Shown one piece after another: positions 26,682 to 33,725 of a stretch of 64,000 bases of DNA. Source of the DNA: Hymenobacter sp. BT188 (GTDB taxonomy: Bacteria; Bacteroidota; Bacteroidia; Cytophagales; Hymenobacteraceae); assembly GCF_014333585.1 (NCBI RefSeq), contig NZ_JACSCW010000005.1:372001-436000 (forward strand), read 5' to 3'. The position numbers and the translations under genes were made by a program. The notes beneath the pieces were generated by a model that saw only the letters and a program-made list of their open reading frames with translations, was not told where the DNA came from and made no database searches. Numbering within the stretch: position 1 is the first letter of the stretch; the number at the start of each line of letters is the position of its first letter.

Positions 26682-27082
26682 ATAGATTGCTAGGTCAATT
26701 CATGAGTAAAAATGAAATGGTGTAGCAAAAGGTGGATAGGTAGTAGCGCGGGTACTTGAAGTATATAAGTAGCTGAATGTATAGAGCTTATAGGAGGAAG
26801 TCAAGTTTTTGTATTGAAAAAGGTAAAATTCATATCGGAATGATTAAATTATAAGTAGTTGCTTTTACTACCGTTAGGCAGTGTAAAAGTGCTAGCAACT
26901 CCAGCTATATAGCCCGGTTGCGCTGCGCTAATTTGCCCCCGGAGCCTTACAAGTGTGAGGTAGCGTACTTTTGGCCCTGCACTTCGCAAGCCTTACCTTC
27001 TGGCTACCTTCGGCTGCTCTTATATGAGTAACAACCAAAGAGGTGCTCGCCGTATAAGTTAGCGCCACGAACTCTTCCTGTT
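26682..27082. other. 401-base divergent intergenic region
   Basis: No gene is supported. The left half (26690-26880) is AT-rich and the right half is GC-rich. A TAATTTGCCCCC at about 26928 and a TACTTTTG at 26966-26973 are candidate -7 boxes for the plus-strand kinase gene. The region divides the LuxR-type regulator from that kinase. Confidence 0.55.
26966..26973 (+). promoter_or_regulatory. candidate -7 box of the kinase at 27083
   Basis: TACTTTTG matches TAnnTTTG. It is 110 bases upstream of the ATG, giving a leader of about 100 bases. No clear -33 element was found. Confidence 0.4.
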
Positions 27083-28231
27083 ATGCCTCCTATGCTTGAT
27101 CCTGTGCCCTTCTTTCAAGACTTCGTGGAGAATCTTAACCAGGTCTTCTTCGTGTATGACCCTGCTGCAAACGAAGTAGTATTCGTGAACGAGGCCTATG
27201 AGCATATAATGGGCGGCAACCGTAATCAGGTGAACCAGGAGCTGCACCAACTCATTGCGCGCCTGCACCCCGATGACCGCCCTTACTTAGCTAATTGCTG
27301 GCGGCGCTGGCAGCGTGGCAGGCTGGAAGAAAAGGAAATTGAGTTCCGCCTGCTGGATCCTGATGGCAACCTGCTGGATCCTGATGGCGCGGAGCAATGG
27401 CTGCAGCTGAAACCTTACCGCCAGCAAACCGGGGCTGAAAAAGAGTTGCTGGGGGGCTTTTTAGAAGTGATTACCAGCCAGAAGGAGTATATAGCCAACG
27501 CTGATAAGTTCAACGCCAAGAAAAACGCCACCTTGGAAATTCTCTCGCACGATTTGGCGGGGCCGTTTATCATGCTACAGCAGCTGGCCGAATACATGGG
27601 CGAGCAAGTTAGCTCCTTGCAGAATGAGAGACTCAATGAGATGATAAGCATCATGCAGACCACCTGCAAGGAGAGCGTAAATCTCATCCGCGATTTTGTG
27701 GATCAGGAGTTTCTGGACTCCGCCAACGTGGAGCTGAAAACGGAGCGTGTGGATATGGTGGAGCGCGTGCAGCAGATGATGGAAAGCTACGAGCAATCGG
27801 AGTCGCTGGTGGATAAGCATTTCCAGCTAATTGCCCCCCAAGAGCCTATTTATATAAGCCTGGACGTCAATAAGTTTATGCAGGTGCTCAACAACTTGCT
27901 GTCGAACGCCGTCAAGTTTACGCCCGATGGTGGCCATATCACCGTGACCGTGGCACAAGAGCCCACAACCGTACGCTTCACCGTAGCCGACGACGGTATC
28001 GGCATTCCGAAGGCCTTGCAGGCCGGCTTGTTTGATCGTTTTACCAAAGCCCGCCGGCCCGGTCTGCGCGGCGAAAAGACCACGGGTTTGGGGATGTCTA
28101 TCATCAAAACTATTGTGGGGCTGCACCGGGGCCATATCTGGTTTGAAAGCGAAGAAGGCAAAGGCAGTACTTTCTATATAGATATTCCACTGGATCTGGC
28201 CTCAAATCCTGACGGGCAGCACAAGGCATAA
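27083..28231 (+). CDS. PAS-domain sensor histidine kinase
   Basis: A 382-residue soluble kinase. It has a PAS domain (about 10-135, beginning FFQDFVENLNQVFFVYDPA), an H-box at about 155 (LEILSHDLAGPFIMLQQLA, with the variant HDLAGP) and a HATPase domain with N box NLLSNAVKFTPDGG, G1 DDGIGIP and G2 TTGLGMSIIKTIVGLHRG. Inside the PAS/PAC part, LLDPDGN is followed at once by LLDPDGA, from a 21-base tandem duplication. It is divergent from the LuxR-type regulator at 26058, a plausible partner by position only. No membrane helices. Confidence 0.92.
   Translation: MPPMLDPVPFFQDFVENLNQVFFVYDPAANEVVFVNEAYEHIMGGNRNQVNQELHQLIARLHPDDRPYLANCWRRWQRGRLEEKEIEFRLLDPDGNLLDPDGAEQWLQLKPYRQQTGAEKELLGGFLEVITSQKEYIANADKFNAKKNATLEILSHDLAGPFIMLQQLAEYMGEQVSSLQNERLNEMISIMQTTCKESVNLIRDFVDQEFLDSANVELKTERVDMVERVQQMMESYEQSESLVDKHFQLIAPQEPIYISLDVNKFMQVLNNLLSNAVKFTPDGGHITVTVAQEPTTVRFTVADDGIGIPKALQAGLFDRFTKARRPGLRGEKTTGLGMSIIKTIVGLHRGHIWFESEEGKGSTFYIDIPLDLASNPDGQHKA
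27349..27388 (+). repeat. short in-frame tandem duplication
   Basis: CCTGCTGGATCCTGATGGC occurs at 27349-27367 and again at 27370-27388, a period of 21 bases (seven codons). The two 19-base copies are identical, which suggests a recent event. Confidence 0.85.
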
Positions 28232-28316
28232 AGGGCGTTGCCCCTGGTAGGGTAAGCGGTATATTATTTGAAGTCAGGCATAGTTCCCGTATTCTTGTCT
28301 CTTACTTATTTCTCCA

Positions 28317-28820
28317 ATGCATACAGAATCTCAAAAGCAGGCCTTGTTTCAGCAGACTGAGCAACAGCTTCAGGCGCAGGGATTTACCATCGACAAGCAA
28401 GATCAATCGCGCCCATGGGGGGGCTTTTTTGTCATCAATGAAGACCAAGCCCAGCCCTTTGCCGATGCTTATTTTGATGGAATGGCCGTAGAAGACCTAC
28501 GCATTTCGGGCAAGCTGAGCCCCAAGATTCTGATTGTAGCGCCCCAAAAGCGGCTGTCGTGGCAATACCACCACCGCCGCGCCGAGGTTTGGAAAGTGCT
28601 GCAAGGCCCCGTAGGTGTCGTAACAAGCTCTACCGATGAGGAGGGTGAAGTAAAAACCTACGCCGTGGGCCAGCTAATTACCTTAAAACAGGGCGAGCGT
28701 CATCGGTTAGTCGGCCTTGACGATTGGGGCGTACTGGCGGAAATCTGGCAGCACACCGACGCCACCCAGCCCTCTGATGAAGACGACATTGTGCGCGTGC
28801 AGGATGATTTTGGCCGCTAA
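28317..28820 (+). CDS. cupin protein, mannose-6-phosphate isomerase-like
   Basis: A 167-residue protein with a C-terminal cupin (about 60-150): PKILIVAPQKRLSWQYHHRRAE, VWKVLQGPVGVVTSS, LKQGERHRLVGL and VLAEIWQHTD. These carry the HxHxxxxE-like and later His metal-binding positions. The N-terminal part has DQSRPWGGFFVI, reminiscent of the RPWG element of type II mannose-6-phosphate isomerase/ManC C-terminal domains. A sugar-phosphate isomerase role is possible but unproven. It ends at a very long terminator. It follows the kinase gene by 85 bases and may be co-transcribed with it. Confidence 0.78.
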   Translation: MHTESQKQALFQQTEQQLQAQGFTIDKQDQSRPWGGFFVINEDQAQPFADAYFDGMAVEDLRISGKLSPKILIVAPQKRLSWQYHHRRAEVWKVLQGPVGVVTSSTDEEGEVKTYAVGQLITLKQGERHRLVGLDDWGVLAEIWQHTDATQPSDEDDIVRVQDDFGR

Positions 28821-28840
28821 TCAGCAGGCTGAACTTTAAA

Positions 28841-28915
28841 CTTGCATCTACATAAAAAAGGCCGGCCCCACACTGACGAATCAGCGTGGGGCCGGCCTTT
28901 TTTATGTAGATGCAA
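28841..28915. terminator. bidirectional terminator with 31-bp perfect stem
   Basis: The arms 28841-28871 and 28885-28915 are exact reverse complements, with outer CTTGCATCTACAT, an A7/T7 tract and GGCCGGCCCCAC at the top. It sits between the convergent cupin and DUF2141 genes. Confidence 0.9.
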
Positions 28916-28919
28916 GCTG

Positions 28920-29363
28920 TTATTTTTTCATTGAAATGGTCACAACTTTGGCGCCATTCACTTTGAATTTACACTCGTCGAACTCGGGAGCCCTCATAGT
29001 AGGCCACACGTTATTCGAGAAGGCATACGGCTCGGTAGGAATACCCAGAAAGTTGCGGTCTACCAAGTCATTCTCGTTCATGTCTTGGGTAAGGGCTACA
29101 GCCCATTCGCCATTGGGCAAGTCGATGGGCAGCGTAATTTGTTTGCTGCCCGCGGGCTTCACATACTTGAGCATGGTATAGTTGCCCCGCTTCAGAAAAT
29201 TCTCCTTCACGTTGTAGAAGTACAGCTTTAGTGTCGCCTTGGTAGAAGGCAAGTCGGTCACGACTACACTTACCGGGGAAGTGCCAGCAGAAGTGGTGGC
29301 ACCGAGCGGAGCCGCTGACAATGTAGTTCCAAGCGCAAGTAGCGCGACTTCAAAAAACATCAT
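28920..29363 (-). CDS. exported DUF2141 protein
   Basis: A 147-residue protein with a signal-like N-terminus (MMFFEVALLALGTTLSAAP). The DUF2141 domain follows: VSVVVTDLPSTKATLKLYFYN, then WAVALTQDMNENDLVDRNFLG and IPTEPYAFSNNVWP. This is the conserved DxNxNxxLD..GxPxExYGFSNN pattern. The family consists of small periplasmic or outer-membrane beta proteins of Bacteroidota and Proteobacteria, with unknown role. ATG 29363 or 29360 fits the signal; the longer frame at 29396 adds an unlikely tail. Downstream is the shared long terminator. Confidence 0.85.
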   Translation of the reverse strand: MMFFEVALLALGTTLSAAPLGATTSAGTSPVSVVVTDLPSTKATLKLYFYNVKENFLKRGNYTMLKYVKPAGSKQITLPIDLPNGEWAVALTQDMNENDLVDRNFLGIPTEPYAFSNNVWPTMRAPEFDECKFKVNGAKVVTISMKK

Positions 29364-29522
29364 AAGCTTAGTGTAAGAGGAAAAAACAGTCAGCACAACG
29401 AATGCACGGTTCTACCCCAGTGTGATACCGCCTCAAACAGATTTGCTAAGGTTGGCCGGCTTCCAGGCATTGGGCATACAGGCCACAGCGCCAATAAGTT
29501 TCCTATTGGGCCGCGCGCCGAA

Positions 29523-30725
29523 TTATACTGACTGTAATAAAGCAACACACTGCCGGGCAATGGCCAGCTCCTCATTGGTGGGCACCACCAGAATCTTCAC
29601 CCGCGCTTCCGCCTGATTAATTTCGCGTAGCTCCTTGGCCCATTTCTCGTTGCGGCCGTCATCAAGGTGAAGGCCCAGGAACTCCATGCTTCGGCAGACC
29701 AAGGCGCGAATACGGGCGTCGTTTTCGCCCACACCGGCCGTGAATACCACAGCGTCGAGGCCGTTGAGCACGGCAGCGTACGCCCCAATGTACTTCTGAA
29801 TGCGGTAAGCATAAAGGTCGTAGGCCAGCGCGGCGGTGGGGTCGCCAGCTAGCAGGGCTTTGGTAATGTCGCGCATGTCGCTGAAGCCAGTAAGGCCCAG
29901 CATACCACTGTTTTTGTTGAGCAGGTTTTGCACCTGAGCCGGCTCATAGCCCCGCTCATTTATCAGATGGAAAATAATCGACGGATCAAGGTCGCCGGAG
30001 CGCGTACCCATCACCAGGCCACTGAGCGGCCCAAAACCCATGCTGGTATCCACCGATTTGCCCCCCAGCACGGCTGCCATGCTACAGCCATTGCCCAAGT
30101 GAATGGTGATGATCTTGGCTGCCGGGTTGCCCAGGTAAGTAGCGGCCTGGGCGGCCACATACTGGTGGCTGGTGCCATGAAAGCCATAGGCCCGAATGCC
30201 GAACTCGGTGTAGAATGACGTAGGCAGCGCGTAACGGAAGGCTCTGGGGGGCAAAGTTTGGTGAAAAGCCGTATCAAACACCGCTACTTGCTGGGCCTGA
30301 GGAAACAGGTTTTCGGCCACCTCAATACCCAGATAATTGGCCGGATTGTGTAAGGGAGCCAGGGAGAATAGTCGCTTGATTTCAGCCTTCACTGCCGGGG
30401 TAATGAGCGCCGTAGCAGCGAAAGCCTCGCCGCCGTGCACCACCCGATGCCCCACCACTTCAATTTCCTGTGGGTCGCGGAGTACGCCTTCTGTTGGGTC
30501 GGTGAGCAAGCCGACAACTTCCCGCAACCCAGCCTCGTGGTCGGGCAGGGGCAGGCTGCGCTGGATAACAGCCCCGGCGTCGCTGGTGAAAACGTTGTGG
30601 GTGATACTGGCATCGGGCAGGCCGATGCGCTCCACCAGACCGCTGCACACGGGCTGCTCGGCGGGCCAGCGGAAGAGTTGATACTTAATAGAGCTGCTGC
30701 CGGAATTGATGACGAATAAGTACAT
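29523..30725 (-). CDS. ackA: acetate kinase
   Basis: A 400-residue enzyme that interconverts acetate plus ATP with acetyl phosphate. Family marks are FVINSGSSSIKYQLF at the start, VGHRVVHGGE at about 90-99, AVFDTAFHQTLPPRAFRYALP, FHGTSHQYV, HLGNGCSM, DTSMGFGPLSGLVMGTRSGDLDP and FTAGVGEN. Full length. With pta it forms the Pta-AckA path of acetate overflow and substrate-level ATP gain. pta lies 3 kb upstream on the same strand, but an AT-rich block of opposite-strand genes separates them. A decayed copy of the ackA 5' end lies in that block (32616-32716). Confidence 0.97.
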   Translation of the reverse strand: MYLFVINSGSSSIKYQLFRWPAEQPVCSGLVERIGLPDASITHNVFTSDAGAVIQRSLPLPDHEAGLREVVGLLTDPTEGVLRDPQEIEVVGHRVVHGGEAFAATALITPAVKAEIKRLFSLAPLHNPANYLGIEVAENLFPQAQQVAVFDTAFHQTLPPRAFRYALPTSFYTEFGIRAYGFHGTSHQYVAAQAATYLGNPAAKIITIHLGNGCSMAAVLGGKSVDTSMGFGPLSGLVMGTRSGDLDPSIIFHLINERGYEPAQVQNLLNKNSGMLGLTGFSDMRDITKALLAGDPTAALAYDLYAYRIQKYIGAYAAVLNGLDAVVFTAGVGENDARIRALVCRSMEFLGLHLDDGRNEKWAKELREINQAEARVKILVVPTNEELAIARQCVALLQSV

Positions 30726-31094
30726 AGAAGTCGCTTACGTACTGGCCCCCACTTCTAGTTCACTTGAATTCCCTGAAGTCATCGCCTAAACTTATCTAAG
30801 CCGATAAAGCACTCGCTTTACCATTCGACCAAGGCCTCAACTCATGAGCCTTCGCCCGCCAATAGAAGGCAGCTGGATTCGATGAATTGTTTTTAAACTA
30901 CTTGTAATGAGTTAGATAGATAAAGTATGAATTAATAATCTCCTTTTTGTTTGGTAACTTTGAAAAACAAAGTACTTTTGAATTGTCGTTCGATATAAGG
31001 AAAGGATCATCGGAAAAAACCTCAGAGCAATTGCGTCAATGGCTAACCTAACAGCCTGTTCCTAAAGGGTGTAGAAGCTTTTAACTGAAAAACC
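30726..31094. other. 369-base intergenic region, left border of AT-rich block
   Basis: No gene is supported. GC falls sharply near 30890. The right part holds a full promoter candidate (30950-30980) for the plus-strand genes. No inverted or direct repeat that would mark an integration site was recognised. Confidence 0.55.
30950..30980 (+). promoter_or_regulatory. Bacteroidota-type promoter of the DoxX gene
   Basis: TTTG at 30950-30953 and TACTTTTG at 30973-30980 are separated by 19 bases, the spacing of the -33/-7 consensus. A second -7-like TAACTTTG lies at 30955-30962. The DoxX ATG is about 115 bases downstream. Confidence 0.6.
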
Positions 31095-31556
31095 ATGAGT
31101 ATCTCTTCCGCACTTGATCGTCTTCATAGTAGGGTAAGGCAAACTAGATGGCTCCGGGATTTCACCGTTTTCACTCGGATAGTTTTGGCTATGGGTTTTT
31201 TGCCTTCAGGTTACGTTAAAATTGTGGGTGAGCGGTTCACCGATTTGCCCATTTGTCATCCAATGGGTCATTATCTGGAGGCATTTCATCGCACTGGGTT
31301 TTACTACACGTTCGTGGGAGTGGTGCAGGTAACGGCAGCCTGTTTATTGCTGATTCCGCGCACCGCAACCTTAGGTGCAGTCCTTTATTTCCCCATCATT
31401 TTAAACATTTGTATCCTGACGTTTGCAGTGCGTTTTGTAGGATCGTGGGTGACTGCCCCTTTAATGGTACTGGCTAATTTATACCTGCTTTGCTGGGACT
31501 ATGACAAATTAAAATTTATCCTTCCGTTCAATAAACAAACAGATCTGATAAGCTAA
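31095..31556 (+). CDS. DoxX-like membrane protein
   Basis: A 153-residue protein with about four membrane helices: residues 25-43 (FTVFTRIVLAMGFLPSGYV), about 70-90, about 95-115 and about 120-135. The GFLPSGYVKI segment and YYTFVGVVQVTAACLLLIP resemble DoxX-family proteins. These occur in quinone-linked and thiol-redox membrane complexes; the substrate here is unknown. It opens an AT-rich plus-strand gene block lying between pta and ackA. Its codon use is more AT-rich than the neighbours. Confidence 0.78.
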   Translation: MSISSALDRLHSRVRQTRWLRDFTVFTRIVLAMGFLPSGYVKIVGERFTDLPICHPMGHYLEAFHRTGFYYTFVGVVQVTAACLLLIPRTATLGAVLYFPIILNICILTFAVRFVGSWVTAPLMVLANLYLLCWDYDKLKFILPFNKQTDLIS

Positions 31557-31594
31557 TAATAAGAAAAGAAATTATTATAAATACAGAAAGGAGA

Positions 31595-31819
31595 ATGAAA
31601 AAAATGTTATTCATGCTTGTTGCTACATTGCTATTTACAGCTGCTTGCGAAATTATGCCCGCCAATAGTTTAATAGATTGTAGGAAGCAATGTAAAGACA
31701 GTGATAAATCTAGAGCATGCTACGAGTTCTGTGATTGTATTCACAACAACTGCCAACCGCTGGATACTTGTTTAGCTGCATATGATAAGGCTGCAAAAGA
31801 TAATATTGGAAAGCCTTAG
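31595..31819 (+). CDS. small cysteine-rich lipoprotein
   Basis: A 74-residue lipoprotein: basic start (MKKM), hydrophobic core and LFTAAC lipobox (Cys 18). The mature part carries seven more Cys (DCRKQCKDSD, RACYEFCDCIHNNCQPLDTC), suggesting disulphides or metal binding. No family is recognised. The start is unusually well marked for this phylum: AAAGGAG, a Shine-Dalgarno-like run, lies four bases before the ATG. It is 38 bases after the DoxX gene and probably co-transcribed. Confidence 0.75.
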   Translation: MKKMLFMLVATLLFTAACEIMPANSLIDCRKQCKDSDKSRACYEFCDCIHNNCQPLDTCLAAYDKAAKDNIGKP

Positions 31820-31934
31820 GTTTGATTTGCTGTTTCTGCAGTTTTGGATTTATTTAAATAGTTGAGCGGCCCTCAAAATTAATAATAACCCATTTTATTT
31901 TTAATTTTCACTTTCATTTAAAAAGAAAACTGTC

Positions 31935-32234
31935 ATGAATGCTACTTCAAATGCTTCGACACCTATTTCAAGTTTAATAGGCTGGCTGTTTGGCCTGCTG
32001 GCTTTGGCCATCGGCATCGTGAATACCTTTTGGGGCAATGATCCCGGATTCGGACTCTTTATCATCGCATTATCTCTTGCTTTTTTTCCTCCAGTGAACG
32101 CCTTCATTAAGGCAAAAGCTGGGTTTGCAATTCCTAGAATAGTAAAATGGCTCTTGGGCTTCTTTATTCTTTGGGCATCGTTAGGTGTGGGTGAACTCTT
32201 TGATAAGATTGACCTGATGATGGCATCTTTCTAA
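31935..32234 (+). CDS. small two- to three-helix membrane protein, copy 1
   Basis: A 99-residue membrane protein. The hydrophobic segments are SLIGWLFGLLALAIGIVNTF, FGLFIIALSLAFFPPVNAF and VKWLLGFFILWASLGVG. The motif FPPVNAFIKAKAGFAIP links it to the next gene (FPPVNAFLKEKTGFYIP), so the two are tandem paralogs. No named family is recognised; similar short proteins may occur in other bacteria. It belongs to the AT-rich plus-strand block. Confidence 0.72.
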   Translation: MNATSNASTPISSLIGWLFGLLALAIGIVNTFWGNDPGFGLFIIALSLAFFPPVNAFIKAKAGFAIPRIVKWLLGFFILWASLGVGELFDKIDLMMASF

Positions 32235-32328
32235 TCCTTGAGCAATGCCCTTGCGGCAAATGTAGAGAGTTGAAAACTAATTGTTTAAATCTGTTACTTG
32301 GCTGTTTCTCAAAACATCCACAAGGACC

Positions 32329-32616
32329 ATGAAAGAAAATGCAATGCAAAGGAAAACCACCCCATCAAGTATTATCGGTTGGGTATTTGGTATAATTGTT
32401 TTTGCTATTGGCGTAGCAAATGTATTCTTAGTGCACCCCGTTCCGGGGATTGTTTACCTGTTTCTATCATTAATATATTTTCCTCCGGTCAATGCTTTTC
32501 TCAAGGAAAAAACTGGTTTTTATATTCCTGGAGTTATAAAAATAATCTTGGGCATAATTATTATACAATTCACCTTAGGCGTGAGTGATCTTGGGGATAT
32601 GATTGATGATTTATAG
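32329..32616 (+). CDS. small membrane protein, copy 2 (tandem paralog)
   Basis: A 95-residue protein paralogous to the gene at 31935: SSIIGWVFGIIVFAIGVANVF, then YFPPVNAFLKEKTGFYIPGV and IIIIQFTLGVSDLGDMIDDL. A TTG at 32281 would add 16 residues that do not match the paralog. ATG 32329 (MKENAMQRK) or ATG 32344 gives a good match. Its stop abuts the ackA relic on the other strand. Paired small helical proteins often form hetero-oligomers; that is a guess here. Confidence 0.7.
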   Translation: MKENAMQRKTTPSSIIGWVFGIIVFAIGVANVFLVHPVPGIVYLFLSLIYFPPVNAFLKEKTGFYIPGVIKIILGIIIIQFTLGVSDLGDMIDDL

Positions 32617-32716
32617 ATCTGCGGCTTGCATTTCTCAGATCAATGCGTTCGACGGGCTAGCGAAACAGTTGACATTTGATGGGACTATTACTGTAGTTGA
32701 CGACGAAGATGTTCAT
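32616..32716 (-). pseudogene. relic of ackA 5' end
   Basis: Read on the minus strand from the ATG at 32716, the translation is MNIFVVNYSNSPIKCQLFR, then a stop (TAG), then PVERIDLRNAS. The intact AckA has MYLFVINSGSSSIKYQLFR, W, P, an eight- or nine-residue stretch missing from the relic, then VERIGLPDAS. The stop is where AckA has Trp, so one base change (TGG to TAG) explains it. Homology ends near the stop of the neighbouring membrane-protein gene. This is a truncated, decayed copy of ackA, in the same orientation as the intact gene and next to pta. Confidence 0.75.
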
Positions 32717-33039
32717 AGAATAAAATAATACCCTTAACTCTACTTTCTGGGAGGGAGGAGCATAGTAATGAGTTGGAGGCAAGATCGAAACAGGATAGAA
32801 AAGTTCTGTACGTAGCACAATTGACGATGGGTAAAATGAGTAGATTATCCAAGTGTTACTTTTCATGCGCGGATCCGGCAAAGTGACCTGTATCAAATTT
32901 CACCAACCATAATTTTCTCGGCGCCTAAGTTTATTATTAAATAAAATCAAAATAATTAAAAAATGTAATACATTTATATACTTTAGGTCCACATAATCCT
33001 ATACCTCACTTACCCTTCAACATTTTTTTGAAAAATAAA
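32617..33039. other. 423-base AT-rich region without an intact gene
   Basis: Apart from the ackA relic at its left end, no gene is supported. The segment 32920-33000 is very AT-rich and includes TATACTTTAG near 32980, close to a -7 box (one mismatch), possibly for the gene at 33040. Confidence 0.5.
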
Positions 33040-33597
33040 ATGAAAAAAACAATTACATCAACGATGCTTTTTGCTGCCCTCTTGCTCACGGTCGCAACAA
33101 ATTCAGTGCAAGCACAAACAAAACCCGCTACACTGGCGCGCTATAAAGACACGGTGGAGGAAAACCTCAGTGCGGATGCGGATATCAATATTGTGACTGA
33201 GTATGTGAATACGTTAGTAGGAGGAAATGCAGATAAGGCAAAAATGCTTTTGGCAAGCAATTACAAAGGGTATGGTCCTTCTGCAGCCGACTCATCTACT
33301 GCTGAGAAAGTAGTGAGCGGATGGAAGCAGGACTATAAGGTGCAATCAAACCGAAAATTCGACTTTGTAAAGGCGACGTTTCGTGTTAAATCGGGGAATT
33401 TCAAAGGTAATTGGGTGTCATTGTGGGGCAATTACAGCTTCACTCAAAGTGGCAAAAATGTCACATTCCCTGTTCACTACAACGCTCACGTAACAAACGG
33501 GAAGATCGACCGGGACTATATCTACTTTGACAGGTTGTCTGTGTACCAAACCCTGGGCTACAAGCTGGCACCTCCCGCCGCTGCGGTGGCTAAGTAA
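33040..33597 (+). CDS. exported SnoaL/NTF2-like protein
   Basis: A 185-residue protein with a Sec signal (MKKTITSTMLFAALLLTVAT, cleavage after VQAQ). The mature domain contains VTEYVNTLVGGNADKAKMLL, then NYKGYGPSAADSST and a run of beta strands ending GKIDRDYIYFDRL. This resembles SnoaL-like/NTF2-fold proteins, which may be enzymes or ligand binders; here the function is unknown. ATG 33040 was preferred over a TTG at 33028. It is the last gene of the AT-rich block and ends at a terminator facing pta. Confidence 0.75.
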   Translation: MKKTITSTMLFAALLLTVATNSVQAQTKPATLARYKDTVEENLSADADINIVTEYVNTLVGGNADKAKMLLASNYKGYGPSAADSSTAEKVVSGWKQDYKVQSNRKFDFVKATFRVKSGNFKGNWVSLWGNYSFTQSGKNVTFPVHYNAHVTNGKIDRDYIYFDRLSVYQTLGYKLAPPAAAVAK

Positions 33598-33621
33598 CGA
33601 TTCGTCAGGTTCAAATAAAAA

Positions 33622-33655
33622 GTCCCGCCTACAGTATTTGCTATAGGCGGGACCT
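33622..33655. terminator. terminator between SnoaL-like gene and pta
   Basis: GTCCCGCCTACAG and CTATAGGCGGGAC pair (one G-U) around TATTTG, preceded by an A-run. It lies between convergent genes. Confidence 0.75.
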
Positions 33656-33725
33656 CTTATTTGATTTTAAATTTATGGCCGCACGACCTACCTGTATTGT
33701 GGCAGATTCCGCCCTATGCTACTAA

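Noticed and set aside
30781-30890. Possible tRNA fragment as an integration site at the left edge of the AT-rich block
   Set aside because: A CGAATGG-like run looked suggestive, but no cloverleaf arms or acceptor stem could be drawn and no direct repeat was found on the other side.
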